NCBI GenBank assembly: GCA_009823395.1
Contig: CM020501.1
Coordinates: 25,529,361-25,593,360 of the forward strand
Origin: Thamnaconus septentrionalis
Lineage: Eukaryota; Chordata; Actinopteri; Tetraodontiformes; Monacanthidae
Reading direction: 5' to 3'
DNA: 64,000 nt
Under the pieces are notes generated by a model that saw nothing but the letters and a program-made list of their open reading frames with translations, searched no databases and was not told the origin of the DNA. Below are positions 21,503 through 33,111 of this stretch, in pieces. The position numbers and the translations under genes were made by a program. Position 1 is the first letter of the stretch. Each line of letters starts with the position of its first letter.

Positions 21503-21826
21503 AGTCAAAAGTTTGGACACACCTCATGGAAAAATCTTTCCATCTTTCTACACTGCAGACATCAAATACATGAGCACGATATATGTAATTATGCAGCAAA
21601 GAAAAACACGTTAAATAACTCTAAATGTGCTTTTTATGAAAGGTGGCTATTTTGAAGAATTTAAACAAAAAACATGTTTGAGTTATTTTACACTTTTATT
21701 GTTTCCTCCATAATTCCGTGTGTGTTCACACGTAATTTTGATGCCTTCAGTGAGAAACTGCAATGTCAATTCATGAGAATGAAAGAAAAGACATTAAATT
21801 CATAGGGTTGGTCCAAACTTTTGACT
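21503..21826 (+). mobile_element. Tc1/mariner-like MITE
   Basis: Terminal inverted repeats: AGTCAAAAGTTTGGACACACC at the left, and GTCCAAACTTTTGACT at the right. This terminus is well known from fish Tc1-like non-autonomous elements. The 324-bp body encodes no transposase. A TCTA microsatellite starts directly after the right end. Confidence 0.85.
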
Positions 21827-21830
21827 GCTA

Positions 21831-21832
<2 letters not shown>

Positions 21833-21891
<59 letters not shown>

Positions 21892-21892
21892 C
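21833..21892. repeat. (TCTA)n microsatellite
   Basis: About 14 TCTA units next to the Tc1-like MITE. Confidence 0.95.
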
Positions 21893-22499
21893 TATATATC
21901 TATATATATTAAATGTATCATTTAACCAGATTTCTACAACATGAATTATTAGTCCAATGGCATTTTAAAAACCCACTTGTTTCAGTTTTGGAGCAAAGCA
22001 GTATCCAAACCTCACACACACGCGTATCTACTGTATATATAAACACATTTGAGTTTGAATGATCCGAGCTCGGACTTGGTGCTTTTAATTGCACAGGTGT
22101 TTTATTTTGGAGAGGGGGAAGCCTGGTGAGCGGGGGAGGGAGGGGGGGGCGGGGCGGGGGACGGGTTGGGAGTGAACCAGCGGCTGATGTGATAAACCTG
22201 CAGATGAACCAGAAGTGACGCTCACCCCTCCGTCACATCAGCGGAGCCCCTGTCCTCTCCGAACACCCCAACCTCTCCCTCACACCCCTCCCCCCACCCC
22301 CACCTGATCTCTCACCCGCCGGACCACCAACCGCACCAACAACAGCCCCTCCCCCGCCCGCCCCTCCACCGCCGGAGGCCTTCGCCCTGGGGCCCACCTG
22401 ACTGACAGCTGTTGATTTGGATCTCTCCATCAGACGCCAGATAAAAAAAAAAAAAAAAAAAGGTGGAGGGGGTTGGTGGGGTTCCGTCCTCATTCCCAG

Positions 22500-22500
<1 letters not shown>
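21893..22500. other. Non-coding DNA with a G-rich block
   Basis: 22115-22175 is G-rich on the plus strand with several GGGG runs (G-quadruplex type). 22300-22390 is C-rich and 22441-22460 is poly-A. No coding exon. Confidence 0.45.

Positions 22501-22507
<7 letters not shown>

Positions 22508-22540
<33 letters not shown>
22508..22540. repeat. (CT)n microsatellite
   Basis: An uninterrupted CT tract. Confidence 0.93.
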
Positions 22541-22541
<1 letters not shown>

Positions 22542-23254
22542 CTTCAGTCCTCCCTCCAATCCCTGGCAGCGCTCGCAATTCCCAGGCAGCAGGCTCCTAC
22601 ACGGCCACCTAATGAAGTCATTCCCGGCACACATGATTGGGTGAGATTGCCACAACACCGGCCACGACCGGGCCTGCTGGCTGCAACAATCCCCACTTTC
22701 CTCTCACCCCCCCCCCCCCCACCTCCACCCCCTCACCCACCCTGATATCTACAGTGCAGTGCGTGCTCATGCGGAAACAGCCAGAAGTGGCTCTGTGTGC
22801 GTTTTCAGTGGCTGCGATGCCCATATACCTGTGCATTTTGTACAGTGTGTGTGTGTGTGTGATCTTAACTAAGCTAACACAGCTTGACTGGCCGACTAAT
22901 TGGATGTCTCCATCGGTAGTTACACGCGGCGGAGAGGGAGAGCGAGCGGGAAAACTGCACCTCCGAGCGTCGCACGCCGTCGAGAAAATCAACAGAACAA
23001 GTTGAGCAGCAGCGAGGGAGTTTCCTCTCGCGGCAAAGGATGTGGAGGGGGCAGGGGGAGGGGGGCAAACCCCAAATCTCTCCAGATGATCAGATGGCGG
23101 TGTTGGTACAGCGTGTACCGTCGTGGAATCAATCAGACGAGCAGGAGCCGCCTCAACCTGTCCATCACTGTCTGCCGCTTTTGATGAGAAGTCATCTGAA
23201 AAAGAGTGGACGGCTAATGAAGCTCTGTAATCTCGGCCGCCGAATGGGAAGAGG

Positions 23255-23262
<8 letters not shown>
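22541..23262. other. Non-coding DNA, no gene recognised
   Basis: Complex and mixed sequence. The 22618-23391 minus-strand frame (257 codons) crosses the poly-C run at 22708-22720 and the GA repeat and has no recognisable domain. Confidence 0.45.

Positions 23263-23300
<38 letters not shown>
23263..23300. repeat. (GA)n microsatellite
   Basis: An uninterrupted GA tract. Confidence 0.93.
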
Positions 23301-23303
<3 letters not shown>

Positions 23304-23631
23304 CTCCCGCCCACCACGCGCCTTTATGGAGGTCCTTCCTCTCGCGCAGCCCAATGCACATCACAGTCCCTGATAGTTCACTCAGCGGCACCTCCTCAGC
23401 AGGAATCCTCCAGAGACAACCTCAGCGGGCTGTCAGTCGCTCCGTCTGCCACTCAGCGCTAACACGACAGCCACGTCCCCGAGTGCCTGCGAGCACTCCA
23501 CAAACGCCGACAATCTGACAACACACGGGCGCGCTCGCTCGTGCACACGCACAAAAAGCAAGAGAGTGTTTGTGAAGGTTCCCTCCTGTGACGGCGGGAA
23601 AGGTTCGTTTTAAGTTTCTCTGTCAAGGGCT

Positions 23632-23633
23632 GG

Positions 23634-23671
<38 letters not shown>
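23632..23671. repeat. (GT)n microsatellite
   Basis: About 18 GT units. Confidence 0.93.
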
Positions 23672-23672
<1 letters not shown>

Positions 23673-23837
23673 TGGGTGTGTTTGTCTGTGTGGGGGAGGC
23701 ATCGAAGTGAGGATGACTCACGTCTGACTCCATGTTAGCGAGGGGGCAGCGCCATCAAATGCGTCAAACCGCCCCGCAACCACCACCACCACCACACCAT
23801 TGCATTTTGAATTTTGATGATGGCAGAAGAACAGGAG

Positions 23838-23899
<62 letters not shown>
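23838..23899. repeat. (CA)n microsatellite
   Basis: About 30 CA units. Confidence 0.95.
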
Positions 23900-23900
<1 letters not shown>

Positions 23901-24134
23901 TAACAGCCAGCTGTTCAAACCTGAAGAGCGGCTCTGATCCAGTGAACGGTGAGTGTTACACCTTTCAGACTGGGACGGGCAATTTGAACTGAATGAAGGC
24001 AAGAGGGGACAGTTGCATCATCATTACAAAATCTCATTTCATTATTTCATATTCGTTTTTTCCCCTCTCCTCTGTTGTGATATATATATATATATATATA
24101 TTATTTATTTTTTATTTTTTTTGGGGGGGGGCAA

Positions 24135-24268
24135 TTAAGGACTCCGTCAATTTGCATGACAATAAATGCAATGCGTTATCAATATGCCAAATGCATCATG
24201 CATTATTAAAAAGATGGTAACCATTAGCATACTAATGTATTAGCATAATCAGGACCCCCATTTGCATA
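24135..24268. promoter_or_regulatory. Candidate conserved element with two POU octamers
   Basis: Two perfect reverse-complement octamers, ATTTGCAT (24150-24157 and 24260-24267), bracket a run of TGCAATGCGTTATC, CCAAATGCATCATGCATTA and repeated TTAGCATA/TAGCATAATC sequences. The block is free of simple repeats and flanked on the right by a G-rich run. POU/SOX-type enhancer content is inferred from motifs. Confidence 0.42.
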
Positions 24269-24312
24269 GGGTGGATGGGTGTGGGGGGTGGTGGTGGGTG
24301 GGGTGGGGGTCC
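24269..24312 (+). repeat. G-rich, G-quadruplex-like run
   Basis: Multiple GGG/GGGG runs separated by one to three bases. Confidence 0.7.
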
Positions 24313-24728
24313 TTCTTTAACCACAGGAGATCTCCACGGTTCAGCAAAAACGTGCAGCAGATTGAGTTTCAACGCAACGTCTTTATCTTGGGCCACTTCA
24401 CTGACTGGTGAAACCTCAGCGGAGACTTAATCACATTTACGCTGGTCGTCGGAGGAATCGACTGGATTCAGCAAATCCAGCGTGCCTGACTGGACGCTTT
24501 GGAAGCATTGTTGCCCGATTCCACCCTTAAAACAAGACGTTACAACAAGAACCCCGCAATAACTGCACCAAGGAACAGTTGGAAACAAAATTAACCGACC
24601 GTTCAAAAACAACCTAAGACAGCTCACGACATGAACAGTAACACAAACAGGATGAAGCCCAGCCAGTGCGCCAGACTGTGGACTTGCGCAAACTGCCAAC
24701 ACCTCCTTCCCCTTACGCACCCATAAAT

Positions 24729-24763
<35 letters not shown>

Positions 24764-25614
24764 AAATGAATGAATAAATGAATAACGGCAACCCTCGAAA
24801 TTGCCAATGTCGACAACATCGAAAACTGCATTACCCAGCATCCATCTGCACTGGTAGTTAATTAGAAAAGTCAAAGTACATGAAGCAACCTCTATATGTC
24901 TACCTAAAGTTCTATGTTGTACAATTCACCGAACAAAGAGAAGACAAGGGAAGGAGACAAGGAAAGCGTGGCAGAAGTGTTTGTCAGAAAATCAAAGAGT
25001 CAATTTACTACAATTTTACTGGGACAGTTCCAGCATATACTCATTTTAGTATAGTAAAATAGTATAGTTTAGTTTGACGGTCTTTCCAAACATCACACCT
25101 CCACTGCTTCAAGCTGGGCTTCGGTAAACGTCTGATGTGCGACGTTTCCTTGGCGTGAAACCTTAAATGTGTCTTTTTTTCTTTAGTTTTAATTAATTTG
25201 CTTAACTTGACGGCACTAATGCCGGCCGCTCAGCAGGAGCCGGAGCTGCACAAGAAACACCTGCCTATAATTTGATTGATTTCATGTCGTCTTCTTCATC
25301 TTTTTCCCTGTGAAAATGTCTTGATGGGCCAGTGGAGATGTGAGGGTCAGAGGTGTAACGTCATAAAACGCCGGGAGGTTTCTATTCTACTGTGTTTTTA
25401 AAGCGTCGTGCCAATTTTTTGGAACTTTTTTTTTCCCACCCTTGAACCTGGCGTAGCACCGTCTCTCAATTAATTAAAATAAAAAACGCCATTCATCTCC
25501 AGAAAACTCATCTAGCCCTGTGTTTACAGCCTCCCACACTGTCCTTTCTAGCGGTGGACTGAATGTCTTATTTCAATTTTCCACATCTAATCATTGATGC
25601 TGTCTCCGGCAATA
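24313..25614. other. Non-coding DNA, no gene recognised
   Basis: The 24427-24831 minus-strand frame (134 codons) includes translation of an AAAT repeat (24733-24772) and has no recognisable domain. 25190-25520 is AT-rich with TTTTAATTAATTTGC and CAATTAATTAAAAT cores and might be regulatory. Confidence 0.4.
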
Positions 25615-25790
25615 TCCATCCATCTATTTTCAATACCTGCTTCTGCCTGCGCTCAGGGTTGCAGGGTCTGTTGTGGTGGTCCCTCTCCCAGCTGTCATAG
25701 GGTGAAGGCAGGGTGACACCCTGGACAAGTCACCAGTTCATCGCAGGGCCACATAGAGACAACAGCCATTCTCTCTCAGACAGACAGACA
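25615..25790 (+). mobile_element. Fish interspersed repeat tail, copy 1
   Basis: Shares GGCAGGGTGACACCCTGGAC, 'AGTTCATCGCAGGG' and 'CCACATAGAGACA' with 46745-46856 and 50090-50350. It is the conserved tail of a very common fish interspersed repeat (LINE/SINE type). The exact clade is not assigned. It is followed by a GATA microsatellite, as often happens at retroposon 3' ends. Confidence 0.65.
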
Positions 25791-25796
25791 GACACA

Positions 25797-25823
25797 CAGA
25801 TAGATAGATAGATAGATAGATAG
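25797..25823. repeat. (AGAT)n microsatellite
   Basis: A tetranucleotide tract next to the retroposon tail. Confidence 0.9.
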
Positions 25824-27385
25824 GTTTATTTGTCCATTGCAGGAAATTTGTTTCCACATTCTGTACAGCCTTGAAGACACACAGTGTACAACTGAAACTG
25901 CACTATCAGAACGGCGGTGTCACAAATAAACATACTCCCTTCACCACACACATTTACATCTAACACATTACATACGTTTCATTGCTTTGTTCAGCTTGGT
26001 TATTGCACTGGGTTTGAAGTTTTTGCTGAATTTAATTGTGTTACTTTGTTTGGAAGGGAATAATTTGTATTCCACAATGTCGACAATCCCAAAGATTTAA
26101 GTGTGCCATAATATGGCTGCAATGACTGTGTATGATAAGCGAGAAGTGGACCTTTCACCAGACTTTAAAACAGCTCTGTAAAAGTTGTGATATTGGAGAT
26201 TTTTGACCACTGACCAATGCAATTGAGACTTTTTAAAAGTTCAGTTTCGGAGCAATTTTTGCCGTGCGCCCTGCGCCCATTTCCGCTCGTGGCCATCAAC
26301 GTGTGATATGGTGCTGAAAACTTTACTTCCAAAGGCATATATTAGAATACGCACCGGGGGTTTCTGTCATTAGAGAGGTATGAGCTTCTTCAAGCTCCAT
26401 TCAAAGCCAAGCGATGCGCGGCCGCTAAAACAAAGCCAAGGCACATAGCATGTGTTCCGCTAGTTAAGACTCTCTCTCGGCGGCAATGCGCCGTTTTCTA
26501 AGTGTCTACTGCAAAACAAGTGGAAGGTCAAGAGCGCGAACAATGGATGTTGATTCCAATTATGTGTAAAGCATTGAACAAGACGCGCTAATGATGGCGT
26601 CGTCGGGAGAAAAAAGGTGTTTACGCGCGACTCTCCAAAAGCTGGCGGAGCAGTTTATTAGGCAAAGGCTTTATTTCCATAAAGGCTGATAAGACTTCAA
26701 ATGCTTCGGCTGAAAAACAGTCCTGCCATCAGCGCGGCAAAGCGCCGTGTGTATTTATCTCTCCAGACGCTGGGAGACAATCAAGACAAAAGATGATAGT
26801 ACTTTTTTCTTCTTTTTTTCTTTTTTTTTTTTTTTTTTTTTGAAATGCAACGTGGCCGCATAATGAGATTGCTGCTACTTCAGGAACAAAACCAGACAAA
26901 ATACTCCCCCCCCCCAACACCACCACCACCACCGGCAGCGCCACCACCAGCGCCACCATAAATGGCTCCTTGTTTTATTCACCCACACCAAAAAAAAAAA
27001 AAAGGCCATCGTTTTCAATTAATGAAGCAGGGAATTGAGTCCGAGGTCCTGCGGGATGTGGATTAAGCGCCGTGGCTTGAGGGCCCAATCTCACACTGAG
27101 TCGGCACTGCGGCGGAGGAATTTCTCATTCAAGGCCTCAACCGGTGAGATACCCCCACCCCCCCCACCCTCTCCGCCTGCCACCGCTGCCCACCACCTCC
27201 TCCCCCTCCTCCTCCTCCTCCTACCTCCAAACCCCCGTCCGTCCATTCCTCATCCGAAGGTGAGTTGCTTCGGCGCAGACCGCTATTAGCGGCGGCGGCG
27301 AGATAAAACTGTAAAGTGTTGCTCCCAATTAGTGCATCAGTGACCGCTCGGCTGTGCCTCCTCCACGGTGAGGCCTGCGAGGAGG
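25824..27385. other. Non-coding DNA, no gene recognised
   Basis: Complex sequence to about 26800, a 24-base poly-T (26820-26842), CCACCA runs (26915-26960) and CTCC runs (27195-27225). No exon recognised. Confidence 0.4.
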
Positions 27386-27600
27386 AGGAGGGGGGGGGGG
27401 GGGGGGATGGAGGAGGAGTGAAAGATTGGCGGAGAGGATGACAAGAAAGGAGAGGAATAAAAGAGGAGGGAGTGGGTGAGGGAGGGAGGGAGGGAGGGAG
27501 ATAAAGGGGAGATGAAGCTGGAGCGAGTGGAGGTGGAAGGAGGATGAAGCTGTGGGGGGGGTGACTAAAAAAAAAAATGGCTTAAGCGTTCATTTTGAGT
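27386..27600 (+). repeat. Purine-rich block with a poly-G run
   Basis: Starts with GGAGGA then about 17 consecutive G bases (27391-27407), followed by GGAG/GGGA-type tracts. Confidence 0.85.
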
Positions 27601-27639
27601 GGCGAGACAGGTCCTATTAACATTTAACAGCGTTTGCGC

Positions 27640-27895
27640 AACTTGGTGTGGAGGTTAGGATGCAAATGAGGAGGAATTAAAAGTGGCCAGAGGTTTTGTC
27701 ATTGATGGATTGCAGTCTGGCGGCGGCGCGCCACTTCCTCGCGTCCATCACGGGCGATTACTGTATAATTAAACCTTATTTCTGGACTCGGCGACGCATA
27801 ATTACTTGTGTGGGAATGTAACCATCATCTAAAAGCTGCGGCCCGGCAAAAACGCTTTAGCATTTAAGTCCGGCAGGGAGACGGGGGCCCCGCGA
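27640..27895. promoter_or_regulatory. Candidate conserved non-coding element
   Basis: Complex sequence with ATGCAAATGAGG, AGGAATTAAAAG, GTCATTGATGG, CGATTACTGTATAATTAAACC, GCATAATTAC and TTAGCATTTAAG in 250 bp between purine-rich simple repeats. Homeodomain/POU-type content; function is inferred. Confidence 0.4.
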
Positions 27896-27965
27896 GTCAT
27901 TTTCGCACGAGCGTCGACAGATAGAGCCATCTGATGATCGGCGGCAAAGGGGAAAAAAAAAGGCG

Positions 27966-27969
<4 letters not shown>

Positions 27970-27997
<28 letters not shown>

Positions 27998-27998
27998 A
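27970..27998. repeat. (GA)n microsatellite
   Basis: An uninterrupted GA tract. Confidence 0.9.
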
Positions 27999-27999
27999 C

Positions 28000-28115
28000 A
28001 GTCACTTTTAATAAGAGGAGGGAGAAAAAATATTAAGCGACAGTGTGCTGATTATAGGAAAATTAGGCTTTCAAGTGGTAAAGTCCTTTGTGTTATTTGC
28101 ATAATTTATTCCTTC
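28000..28115. promoter_or_regulatory. Candidate conserved non-coding element
   Basis: CACTTTTAATAAG, TATTAAGCGACAG, GCTGATTATAGG, AAATTAGGC and TTTGCATAATTTATTCC follow one another. Repeat-free and non-coding. Confidence 0.33.
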
Positions 28116-29255
28116 TTTACCCTCCCGTTCTGCCACCTCTGTTTCTTTCCCTTCCCTTTTTTTTTGGTGAGCTGCGGGCAATTTCCTCTAATATTTGAAC
28201 GGATTGCACGTTTAAGACTACTTAAGGTAGGTGGTGGCGGCGGCGGTAAAACGGTCGCTTAGCATATTTTAATTGTCGCGCAAAAAAGAAGCGCGAAGTG
28301 GGGGGACGAGGAGGCCTTCAGAGCGAGGAGGACGCTCGCTGGAGTTGTGGCAGATCACCTCGGGAAGAGGAACACGTGCGCGCACGTGCACGCGAGCGAT
28401 GCAACCAGAACGCCGCGAACAATTGGCTGAGCCTCAGATTTCTACAGCCTTACACCGACGCTGCACAATCCGTCATAAATGTTTCTCTTAATAAATTCCA
28501 TCCATGGCGACATCAGCGTGCGTAATAATCGTAATCGCACAAGACGGCGTGAACTGCAGTCAATGGCGTTCCACGTGTCGCTAACGTGAAGATACGTACT
28601 GGACGAAACGCTGAAGCCTGCACCACCTAGTGGCTGAGTTGCACGGTGATAGACGAAAACTAGCAAACAAAAAGGGTTTTGTCATAATAAAATGAATATA
28701 TTTTTTGTACCTCCATGGGGTCGGCGCCCGCAGCTAAACGGTATTAGCGCGATGCTATTTGTAGGAGTGCTTTTCTTGAGTGTTGGCTAGTCGTTTTTTT
28801 ATTGTTTAGTCGTAGCATTCATTATTATGTTGACACAGGTGGCAGCAGTTGGGAAAAGCACATATGTTGTGGCACGAAGGTGAGAGGAAGGGGAGGAGCA
28901 CAGGAAGTGGGAGAGCGCACAGTATTTTACAGCAGGAAGCTGGACTTTTGGGCCAAGAGAAGGAGTCAGTTTCATTTTGCAAAAATAAAGACAAGAAACC
29001 TTTGCAAGAAAACACTCATCCTGGTCACGTCATGGCAAGAATGGTATTGGTTTGAATGGAAGCTTGTGAGGAATGATAGATAATTACCATGACGCTATTA
29101 TTTTAGCACGTTTCCATTGTATTATTGTTCACATGCAATCGAAAAAAAACTATGTATATTTTATATATTTTTCACTCGTCCTACCTCCACCATCCTGACT
29201 GGTTGGGCCACCTTGATGTGTTTGAAGCCTCAGATCCGCCCTCCTTGGATTCACC
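28116..29255. other. Non-coding DNA, no gene recognised
   Basis: Open frames up to 93 codons have no recognisable domain. A small patch at 28605-28650 (CACCACCTAGTGGCTGAG) resembles sequence common in fish non-autonomous transposons. Confidence 0.4.
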
Positions 29256-29261
29256 ATGGAA

Positions 29262-29269
29262 CCAAAGAA

Positions 29270-29314
<45 letters not shown>

Positions 29315-29345
29315 AAGGAAGAAGAAGAAGAAGAAGAGAAAAAGA
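29262..29345 (+). repeat. (GAA)n-rich homopurine tract
   Basis: About 85 bp of GAA/GAG units, pure A/G on the plus strand. Confidence 0.92.
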
Positions 29346-29980
29346 AGACTCGGCCTGCGCAAGGAAAGTTTTCCGCTGGCAGGCCGACCGGCGGTCTTTC
29401 CTGCGCGAGTCCCCAGCGCCGCAACCTGTCTGAATAAAGGTTATTTACAGAGCGGCCTCGCTGCTACACTATTTATGAAGCTCAGAGTGAGTTGAGGGTG
29501 GGGGAGAAAAATGAGAGGGGGGGGGAGGTGAGCCAAATCACCAAGTCTCTCACATGGTGACGGGGGTCCTTTAAGCTCACCGCATGGAAAAGAGGGGTGG
29601 GTGGGTGGTGGTGGGAAACACATTCACGAGCTTTATAAGCGACGGGACTCAAAAAGAAAGAGGAAGAAATTGTCGTGAATTATTTCCGATCACGGCTGTA
29701 GGATGTTTCAAAGTGGAGAAATAAAGAAAAACATCGGCCCCCCTCGTGCCCTTTGACCTCCAGGAGTGTGTGCCCCCTCCCCAGTTTTTTTTTTTTTTTT
29801 TTTTTGCGTAGATAATTACAGAGACCATACAGCAGCTTCCCACACCTCCTCCTCCTCCTCCACCTCCACCTCCACCTCCTCCTCCGCCACCGGCTATATA
29901 ATGATACCGTGGAAATGCGGTGGGCAACAACGCGGCGCGGCGCGCTGGCTTTCATTAGGCGCACTCACGTCACCCCAATT
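29346..29980. other. Non-coding DNA with simple repeats
   Basis: G-rich run (29515-29530), poly-T (29784-29805) and CCTCCA/CTCCTC runs (29845-29885). No exon. Confidence 0.45.
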
Positions 29981-29984
29981 CTTT

Positions 29985-30200
29985 AGCGACTGCCGGCAGA
30001 TAATTAATGCTTTAATGTTTTATTTTTTTTTGCTTCTTGCCACTCGCAGCCGCGGCAGGAGAAATGAAATGTTACATTTTAATGAGAGAAGCGACAGCGG
30101 CCCGGCTCGCGCACCAGCAACACAGGATGATTTTATAATTGCACACAAGGGTGACTAACTCAAGGCTCATTAAGGCAATTTTTCAGCTGGGCTATTTTAA
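29985..30200. promoter_or_regulatory. Candidate conserved non-coding element
   Basis: GATAATTAATGCTTTAATG, 'TTACATTTTAATGAG', 'GATTTTATAATTGC' and 'CTCATTAAGGCAATTT' cores, repeat-free until an AAAT run at about 30210. Role is inferred. Confidence 0.33.
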
Positions 30201-30408
30201 CTGCAGCACTATAAATAAATAAATAAATAAATAAATGTATATAAATAAATATATATATGCGTGTATTTTTTTTCGCTCTCCTTTCTGTGGCCGATTAATA
30301 AATTTCCATTAATCTTCTCTTTGTGCGTCCCGGCTAAAACGCCCTTAAAGTGTCGGATGAAGGAATAAATAAGGACGCACACAAGATATAATCTCCCAAG
30401 AAAATGTC

Positions 30409-30414
30409 TTTAAT
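30409..30414 (-). terminator. Candidate distal poly(A) signal (ATTAAA)
   Basis: ATTAAA on the minus strand followed by a T-rich stretch (ACATTTTCTTGGG). The upstream 200 bp look like a 3' UTR end, with a Pumilio-type site. Confidence 0.3.
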
Positions 30415-30544
30415 GAATCGTTCGTTGCTGCTTGTACCTAAGATTACATGAAAATACACTGACTGCAAGTATGGCAACATATTCACACATATAAACAAGT
30501 GGTGCATTTTTTTTTTCCGTTCCCCTCCGTTCTGTATGTATAGG

Positions 30545-30552
30545 TATGTACA
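30545..30552 (-). promoter_or_regulatory. Pumilio-type element TGTACATA
   Basis: An exact match to the UGUANAUA consensus on the minus strand, about 130 bases before the distal poly(A) signal candidate. Relevant only if the fign transcript extends this far. Confidence 0.3.
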
Positions 30553-30654
30553 ACAGAAACACGTTACACTCTGGGTTTTTTGTTTTTTTTTAAGTTTGTG
30601 CAAGTGTGTTATATATACTAACAATTTTATAAAATTCAACACACGAAATTAAAA

Positions 30655-30730
30655 AAAGAGGAGGAAAAGAAGGAGGAGGAGGAGGCGGAGGAGGAGGAGG
30701 AGGAGGAGGAGGGAAGAAGAGGGAGAAGAG
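30655..30730. repeat. (GGA)n-rich purine tract
   Basis: GGA/GAA units over about 70 bp. Confidence 0.88.
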
Positions 30731-30957
30731 TGTGCCCACGTATATACACATTCACACGCGCACAACCACAGTAGTTCACAAAAGATTAAAGCAAATGTAT
30801 TGGATTATACATTTCCGGGTCGCCGTGCCAGAGGTCGACCCCCCCGCCCCCCTTTGCCCACCCCACCCCCCACACCGCCTTCCCCCACCACACCCCCCCC
30901 CTCCCTTCCCCCTTAGAGAAATCGCTTGGGAGTGTGTGTGTTTTCTTTTAATGTCAG

Positions 30958-30959
<2 letters not shown>

Positions 30960-31004
<45 letters not shown>
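30960..31004. repeat. (GT)n microsatellite
   Basis: About 22 GT units, preceded by a C-rich block (30840-30915). Confidence 0.95.
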
Positions 31005-31005
<1 letters not shown>

Positions 31006-31195
31006 CGGACGCACACGGCGCTCACTGCAGCCTGCGGTTGCACCATCAGCTCAGCGTGTCAGGTGCCGCCGTGTGAGGTAGACTGCGCAAAAAACCCCTA
31101 AATAACAGGACGACGTCGTCGTCGTTGTCGTCGCTCCACTTTGCGTCTCTGTGTCCGACATTTGAAAAGACATGAATCGAATACCGCAGGTTTGT

Positions 31196-31196
<1 letters not shown>

Positions 31197-31236
<40 letters not shown>
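31197..31236. repeat. (GT)n microsatellite
   Basis: About 20 GT units. Confidence 0.95.
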
Positions 31237-31239
<3 letters not shown>

Positions 31240-31759
31240 TACAGCCATATGAGGTAGAAATGCCTTAAAGAAGAGCGTCCATCCAAAAGGAAAGGCTAAA
31301 AAGATGAACAATAACCCAGAAGAAGAACAAAGAAAAGCAAAGAAGAGAAAAGAAGGAGGTTGAGACGCGGTGCGGAAAAAAGGTCGAGACGCCAGGAGAG
31401 GGACGGCGGCAAACGTGTGACGAACAAGCGAGGGCATTGATTGGTGTGTTTGTTGCGGCGTTGATGTGTGCTCTGAAGTGCATTAGTAGGTTTTTTGCGT
31501 CTGCGGGGACTCTCCCTCCGGAGGATTTGCTGACAGAAGGAATTCTGCCGCAGATTGTTTCCAGGGTGGGTTTTTCTGACGGACCCGCTCGCATGGGTTT
31601 TTTTTTTTCCCCTTCGCCGCCCGCCCGCCTGTCGCTCTCTCTCCCACTCTCTCTCCCTCTCTCTCTCTCCGTTCCGTCAATTCTGCTGATGCTCAGCAGT
31701 GCCCTCCTCTCCCCGCCCCCGCCCTCCTCTCCCCGTTCCTCTCACATCAGGTGCTGTGT

Positions 31760-32117
31760 CAGGCGTGGCCAAACTACGGCCCGGGGACCATTTTCGGTCT
31801 GTTAAGCTTTGTAATGTGGCCCGCCAATACTTGAAGAAATTGTATTAATTGGAAGTTATAAAATAGCTGTATTTCATCCATGTTTTCAGAGTCATTTCAA
31901 TAAAGAGCTAAACACCGTGGGGCTTCACAGACACTGATTTTGTTGTAACTTTGCTTTGGTTCATTTTCAATTGACATTAAAGCAGATATTTTCTACATAT
32001 TCCATGATATATATTTATCCTCCTATGAGGTGGCTCACCAAAACACTCCATCCATCTGCTGCTGCTCAGCTACCCCCCTCTGTTACATTTTACAACCCAC
32101 TGTGGCCCCACCAGTCA
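31760..32117 (+). mobile_element. hAT-type non-autonomous element, copy 2
   Basis: Starts CAGGCGTGGCCAAACTACGG, a typical hAT terminus. The body is very similar to the inverted copy at 41397-41767, by eye around 90% over the central 250 bp (for example GACACTGATTTTGTTG and 'TTCATTTTCAATTGACATTAAAG'). The right end stops at 'CCACCAGTC' followed by an A run, so the far terminus is truncated or diverged. Plus orientation, opposite to the 41397 copy, with the fign coding exon between them. Confidence 0.8.
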
Positions 32118-32816
32118 AAAAAAAGATCAGGGGAAATTAAAGCAATTCCAGTGACCAGACTGTAAAAAAAAAAATCTGTTTAAATATTTCAGCGAAAAAC
32201 ATGATCGCACAAAAAAACAGTGTAGTGCATTCACTTTAAAACTGACAGGGAAGATGATTCAAGTACGGTACATTCGAATCTGGTGAAATGTGGGAATATT
32301 TAGAGGCCCAAAGTCGTGACCTGCAACTTTTCAATTCAAAGCAGCAAGAGGCAAAACGTACCCAGGTAACAAACCTTGTGCTTTTCAATTAACATAAACT
32401 GCGTGTTCCAAATTGCACACTTCTGTTGGTATATGTCAGTGTGGTACATTTCCTGTGTGGGGCTTTATTTTTCCCACAAAGATGGTTAAAATGAGTTCAA
32501 TTGAGAATTGACTAGATGGAAGCAATTCCATAGCCAGAAGCATTACGGCCAGCGAGTAGGTGCAAATCTGGATAATTCCACATTCTCTTTTTGGACATTT
32601 TTGAGAACGCATGTGCACGTATACATGTATACAGTACATGTACTTTGGAACGCAGCAGTCATATTGTTGCATTAGAATGGGGGTAGGTCAGTTTAACAAG
32701 CATTCATAGATGCGGGAATATAAACCTTCACAGATTTGTAACTCAATTCTTTAGAAACTGTTGAAATTGTAAACTGCAAGTAATCATCTCTCCCTTTCGT
32801 CCTCAAGCTTAAGACT
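32118..32816. other. Non-coding DNA, no gene recognised
   Basis: AT-rich sequence with no exon or repeat I can name, probably part of the fign 3' UTR or its downstream flank. Confidence 0.4.
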
Positions 32817-32817
32817 T

Positions 32818-33111
32818 AAAGGCCCAATTTGTGGACCAAATAGCAGGAAATTCAAGTTGAAAAAAAAATACATATATGATATTAGTTACATAAAAGCACT
32901 GAAAATAACTTGTGGTTTTTATTTGCTAATGTTTATATTTACATAAAAGGAGAAATGTTGCTCGTCAGGAGTAGAAGAGAACATGGACGTGTTCTGCGTT
33001 TTGTGACTGGACCTCGACAGACAGAGGTGACGTAGAGGCGGGGACATTAACACTGTTTGAGATCTGCTTCCTTGCCATTGAATGAGACAAAATTTCACAC
33101 ACCGGGCCTTT
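32818..33111. mobile_element. Short MITE-like element
   Basis: AAAGGCCCAATTTGTGG at the left and CACACCGGGCCTTT at the right form short inverted ends (AAAGGCCC exact) around about 290 bp of AT-rich sequence with no coding content. Similar 'AAAGGC...GTGT' ends occur in other non-autonomous DNA elements in this window. Confidence 0.45.

Noticed and set aside
22618..23391. 257-codon minus-strand frame
   Set aside because: It crosses GA, GT and poly-C repeats and has no recognisable domain.
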